A stretch of DNA of 64,000 nucleotides from Erinaceus europaeus (Eukaryota > Chordata > Mammalia > Eulipotyphla > Erinaceidae): contig NC_080179.1 of assembly GCF_950295315.1 (NCBI RefSeq), forward strand, positions 70,616,615 through 70,680,614, written 5' to 3'. Both the position numbers and the translations under genes were made by a program. How positions within the stretch are numbered: the stretch's first letter is position 1; the number at the start of each line of letters is the position of its first letter. Below are positions 54,401 to 60,400 of the stretch, in pieces. Below the pieces are notes generated by a model. That model was not told the origin of the DNA. It did no database searches and saw nothing but the letters and a program-made list of their open reading frames with translations.

Positions 54401-57400
54401 ACTTACATGTGAGGGCCCATGGGATGACTCAGACGGGAAAGTACATGCTTTATCACGTGTGAGGCCCTGGATCCAATCAATGCCTGGCACAACATGGGCA
54501 CACCATGGACAGTACCCAGAAAGACCACAGAAAACTCCACGGACAGTGGTGTGGTACTTTAGCTTCCTTTCCTCCACATCTCTCCATCTCACTCTCCTTA
54601 TCCATCCCTCTTTCCATCCTTTCCTCTCTCATACAATTCTTTTTGTTTTTCCTCACATAATTCTAATTCTGCAGCTCTGCTCCACTGATCGTGAAGTTTA
54701 TCCACAGCAGGTGGAAATCAAGGGCCTGCATTTGGGTCCCAGAGCATGGTAATGTCTGTGCTCTACCGGGTAAGCACCCAGTTCCCCCCACCCCCCATGT
54801 CATTTCTTTGTCATTTAACTCTGTTATACAGGAGGAAAGGAACTCACAATGCTAATGTTTTCAGCATTTGATTTTGCAAGGACAACTTCAGGGGTGTCGA
54901 CAATACTCGTATACTTGAGGTTCACCACAGGCGTACGGTAGACACTGTCACACAAGATCTCCTGGGCATTTTTGACTCTCAGGACTTCTGGTGACCCCTC
55001 AGGCATCCAGCCAATGCCACGCAACCACTCTAAGTCAGCCTTGTAGATAGCCTGGGAAAGAAAAGGTAAGCCAGATAGAAGTGGGCTTACGGAAATAAAA
55101 CTATGAAGAAAGGAATTAGCTTTTTATGTTATGCTTTATTCTCCATAAGCAATAAAAACTGAGCATAGGCCTGGAATACATGATTTCTCATATGCACAGA
55201 GATGTTTCATCCTGCTTTGTCTCCTCTGTCAGGGGGACTATGGTGGGACATCTGTGTCTATTTTAATGATGCAGAAGGAGCTCGCTGGAGAAGCTTAGGG
55301 GATTTCTGAATAACATTAGGTAATCGTCATGCTAGCCCATACGACCTGAAAAATATAATGGTCTCTCCAATAAGCTAGATCTATCATGGCATTATATGTT
55401 TTACTGCGTCATGTTTAATATAAAATCAACACTCAGGAGGGATTAGCAATAAGAATTCCATACAGATCTTGAAAATTATTAATTCATTCTGTAAGTACTT
55501 GATTGATACACACACCTCAATATGCTAATGTAATTCAAGCAATGAAGAGACAGCATTTCTCTAGAAATTAGCCCATTTTCACTAGTTGACAGTTCAAGAG
55601 ATGATATACCTAAACAAACTCAGTCATTTTGAGAAAGCATTTCTTGACTCTTAAGGGGGAGTTAGTAATTTTTAAAAAGTCACCCATAGTTGATGGAATC
55701 AACCATATCCAAAAGATCAGATGACTATATATACATATATATATCTGAGGTAAATATCATGTTATAAAGAATACCAGGCTAAGGCATTTGGAGCCTGCTG
55801 GTAATATTTGAAATGCATTTCAAGAAGACAGCCCTTTCATTTGTCAATTGAAGGACCACAGAAAGTATGCTTAAGAAACAAGCACTGAACATGCTAACAA
55901 AACATTCTAGTGACACTGCTAACAATTAAAAGGAAAGCTTTCCAAATAAATCCAGCAGTGAGATCAGCAACTAGTAAGTTTGGTCCAATACTAAATGAAA
56001 GCCCTTGTGTAGGAAGAGTTCTGTTTTCCCAGGGACTAGAAGGGTGATCAGACAAAGGCTTGAAAACCCCAATTCTGGAAAACATCTCAGCCCCAAGCAC
56101 CGTGGCTGGTGTTCCCACACAGGTACACTTACGTCACTCTGCAGGTCATAGGCTTTCCTGGCTTGGATCACATCATTCTGGTCAGGAAAGCAGGCCCACC
56201 GATGCAGGTACTGGCGATAGTCGATGTCGCTTGCTAGTGCCTGGCCTTCTTTCGCAGCACTGATGGACACCATGTCTACTGGAATGGAGATCTTGGCCTT
56301 GTTGTCATTGTAAGCCTTTTTGTACAGTCTGTCATTTTGCATCTTCAACACGTTTGCTGCAAAAACCAGCTTAGGATCTTCCTTGGCACTGCGGCATCCA
56401 ATATAGTGACCTTTCTGTTTCTCGTAAGTGCTTTTGTACAGGTACTAATGAATACAGAGAGACGCTAAGTCACTTTTGATTTTTTTTTTCTAGAGAGTCT
56501 ACTCAGAATAGCTCCATGTTCTTTCTTTCATTCTTTCTTTTTTGAATGTGGATATTATTGTTTATTATTTGATACTTTTTTTTCAAAATTTTATTAGGGA
56601 CTCAATATTGATTTACAAAATTGTAAGATAACAGGGGTATATATAATTCTGCACTGTTCCCACCACCAGAGTTCTGTATCTCCATTTCCTCCATTGGAAA
56701 CTACAGTTGTTCTCCCAAGGTTGCAGATATAGGTTGACTATTATTTCTATAACCATCTGTATATTTTTATATATATATTTGCTAACTCCATTTTCTTTAG
56801 ATTATCTGCTTTTCTTTCAGTCTGTGCTATAATTTCATATACATAGTCTCAATACACTGGCTTGTCTTCTGTTGTCCATATGCAAAGCACTGTGAATGCC
56901 TCCAAGACAAGAACTAGGTTCTAAATTATCCCTCCCTATCCTCCTCCCATCACTTAGTTCACTATTTCCCAAACATTAGTTGTTGCTAGTTCTTTTCATA
57001 TGATTTGCTACAAATAAGTACTACCTACAGCTCATACTTAACTCTTAAGCTAGTTAAAAAATCCTTTGTTGCAATAGGTTTGTTTTTAAACTGTCACCTT
57101 ATTTCAGATTTTCTCACTACCTAAGTTAAAACAAGCATGTCACTATTTTTTTTTCCTCCAGGGTTATTGCTGGGCTCACTGCCTGCACCATGAATCCACT
57201 GCTCCTGGAGGCCATTTTTCCCACTTCTGTTGCTCTTGCTGTTATAGCCTAGTTGTGGTTATTATTATTGCCATTGTTGATGTTGTTCGTTGTTGGACAG
57301 GACAGAGAGAAATGGAGAGAGGAGGGGAAGACAGAGAGAAATGGAGAGAGGGGGAGAGAAAGATAGACACTTGCAGACCTGCTTCACTGCCTGTGAAGCG

Positions 57401-60400
57401 ACTCCCCTGCAGGTGGGGAGCTGGGGGCTTGAACCGGGATCATTACACTGGTCCTTGTACTGGTCCTTGTGCTTTGCGCCACATGCGCTTAACCCACTGC
57501 GCCACCACCTGACCCCCACTATTTAAAAAAAAAATTTATTTATTTTCTTTTGTTGCTCTTTTTTTATTATTATTGTTGTAGTTATTGCTGTTGTTGTTGA
57601 TGTCGTCATTGTTAGATAGGACAGAGAGAAATGGAGAGAGGAGGGGAAGACAGAGAGGAGGAGAGAAAGACAGACACCTGCAGACCTGCTTCACCGCCAG
57701 GGAAGCGACTCCCCTGCAGGTGGGGAGCCGGGGTTCGAACCGGGATCCTTATGCCAGTCCTTGTGCTTTGCGCCACCTGCGCTTAACCCGCTGTGTTACC
57801 GCCTGACTCCCACATGTCATTATTTTTTAAAATGCTTTCCTAATAAGTCCATAAAATTATCACAGGAGCCTCCCAATGCATGAGGAACTTTGAGAATCAA
57901 TGGAATTCTTTGTCCTCATGGACTCTCTGTACTTATTTGTAAATTAGCGAACACTGGGTAGATATTGAAATGAAATTCCCACTAGCTGAATAAGAAGAGA
58001 ACCAAGCAGAGACGCCAGAGGTTTTCAGATTGTCTGAAAAGTTGTTCCTGAATTTGGAACTTTTGAAACAACATACGAATGAGCGTGATCTCATTCTACT
58101 GAAACACAGCTGCTAGGAAGTTAAGTTAAAGATGAGTACAGCATTATCTTCCTGTGTGTCCATTAGCTGGCAATTGTTAAGGCTGGGCGAGAGGAGCTCT
58201 TACATCACTGGCAATGTCCCTGGAAGCCTTGGCATGCTGGATTCCGATGGCATCTGCACGTATGTCATAGCCCGTCATCTTGACATCTTCCCAAGCTTGC
58301 TGATAGTGTTTCTGAAAATGGAGATCAGAATGCCCCAGTCAGCCTGAAGGGGGAGTCACTGAGCAATACTGATACATTTAAGGTAAGATTAACGGTTATA
58401 GACAAACTTACTCTCCCCTGAAAATTGGGAATATAAATTGCTCTCAATTGAGCTGAAGTTCCACTCAATTTTAAATGATATTTAATTATTTAATAGGTTT
58501 TCCACCTAGTATTTTTTTAAACCAGAGTACTGCTCAGCTCTGGTTTATGGTGGTGCAAGGGATTAAACCAGGGATTTGAGTCTCAGACATGAGACAACCC
58601 AGTAACTTTTAAAATATATATGTTTTATTTAGTTATTTTTAGTGAAAGAGAGGAAGAGAGAGAGAGAACAGAGCACTGCTCAGCTCTGGCTTATGGTGGG
58701 TGGTGCTTGGGGTTAAATCTGGGACCTCAGAGCCTCAGATATGACACTTTTTGCATAATAATTATGCTGTCTCCCTAACCTCAACCAGTAACTTTAAAAA
58801 ATAAAAAAAGAAGAAATTCAGGAGTTCAAAATAGTATGATGGTTATACAAAAAATTTCCATGTCTGAACTTCTGAGTTCTTAGGTTCAATTCCTAGTATC
58901 GCCATAAGCCAGAGCTAAACAGTGTTTGTTCTCTCTCTAAATTAATTAATTAACTAATTAATTAATTAACCCTGAATTCCTGATACTATGGCCTATCTAC
59001 ATAATTATTGTTTTGCCTGAAAGAGCTCCACCCATTCCATTCCTTTGATCTATCTTCTTTCTACCCTCAAGACCCTCCCTGTCTGCAGGGTATTATTATT
59101 AATCTCACCAGTTAAAACCCTCACAACAGTTGCTAAGGAAGTTTCTACCTTCCCAGCCCCCCTTTGCCTTTCTCCACCCCTTTCCTAGAGATTTCTGTTT
59201 CTGACTTGCCACTTCCAGGTCTGCCCTTTAAAAGCCTGGGCTCTCTGATCAATAAAGAAATTGCATTGCCTTGCAGAAAAAAATTAATTAATTAAGGAAT
59301 AAATTCAGATGACATTAAATCATGATAAAAATCAGAAAAAATAGATATATTCTGACCTTAAACATGATTAGTCACTAAAGTAAGTACTACATACTATACA
59401 CAAACATATAAATACACATATATATCTGAATGTTTTTATGTTATGTTTTCCTTCTTACAAAGGTAAAGAATTACATCTCTCTCTTTTTTACAGATTTAAA
59501 AGTTTTTTTTATTATCTTTATTTATTGGATAGAGACAGCCAGAAATCAAGAGGGTGACAGAGAAGGAGAGAGACAGAGAGACACCTGCAGCCCTGCTTCA
59601 CCATTCACAAAGCTTTCCCCCTGCAGGTGGGGACCAGCGGGTTGAACCCTGGTCCTTGTGCATTGTAATACATGCGCTCAACCAGGTGTGCCACCACCTG
59701 GCCCCCCTTTTTTTTTACATATTTTTAAGAATATTTATTTATTATTGGGCATAGACAGAAATCAAGAAGGGAGGGAGAGATAGAGAAAGAAAGAGACAAA
59801 GAGACAGCTGCATCACTGCTTCGCCACTCATGAAGCTTTCACCCTATAGGTGGCGTCCAGGGGCTTGAACCTGAGTCCTTTCGAACTACAGTGTGTGTGT
59901 CTACCCAGGTGCACCATCGCCTGCCTGCCCCCCCACACCTTTCTCTTTATTGTGAACACATGTACCGCACACCATATATACACACAGCAAGTCATCATCA
60001 GCTTAAAGACTATAAATATAAGGGACAAATAGGGAAATGCCTTTTGCTAAACTCTCTCTGGAGCACCTCAACGAAAGGCTCAGTTACGAAGAGCACATCA
60101 GGTAAAGCCAGTGGGTATGAAGGGCCTTACATTGCTGATCTGTAAGGCGTTGAGTTTGGACTGCAGCATCAGCGGAGTGTCTGCTGGCATGTTCACATTA
60201 GCTTTCTCTTTCTCCCAGGCATCGCGATACAGTGGCTGGTAAGATGAAAGCAGAAGGAACAGTTTGTTAGCTGATAGGTCAGTTGCCACATGAATAAAAT
60301 CACAGGTACAATTAAAGCTCTCCTCTGGATAGTCTTTTTTGCCTACAATACGAATCCACTGCCCCTGTGGCCTTTTTTTTTTTTTTTTGGATAGGACAGA

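Noticed and set aside
54420..54560. SINE-like segment ('gatgactcagacgggaaagt')
   Set aside because: Looks like a tRNA-derived head but matches none of the five types well enough.
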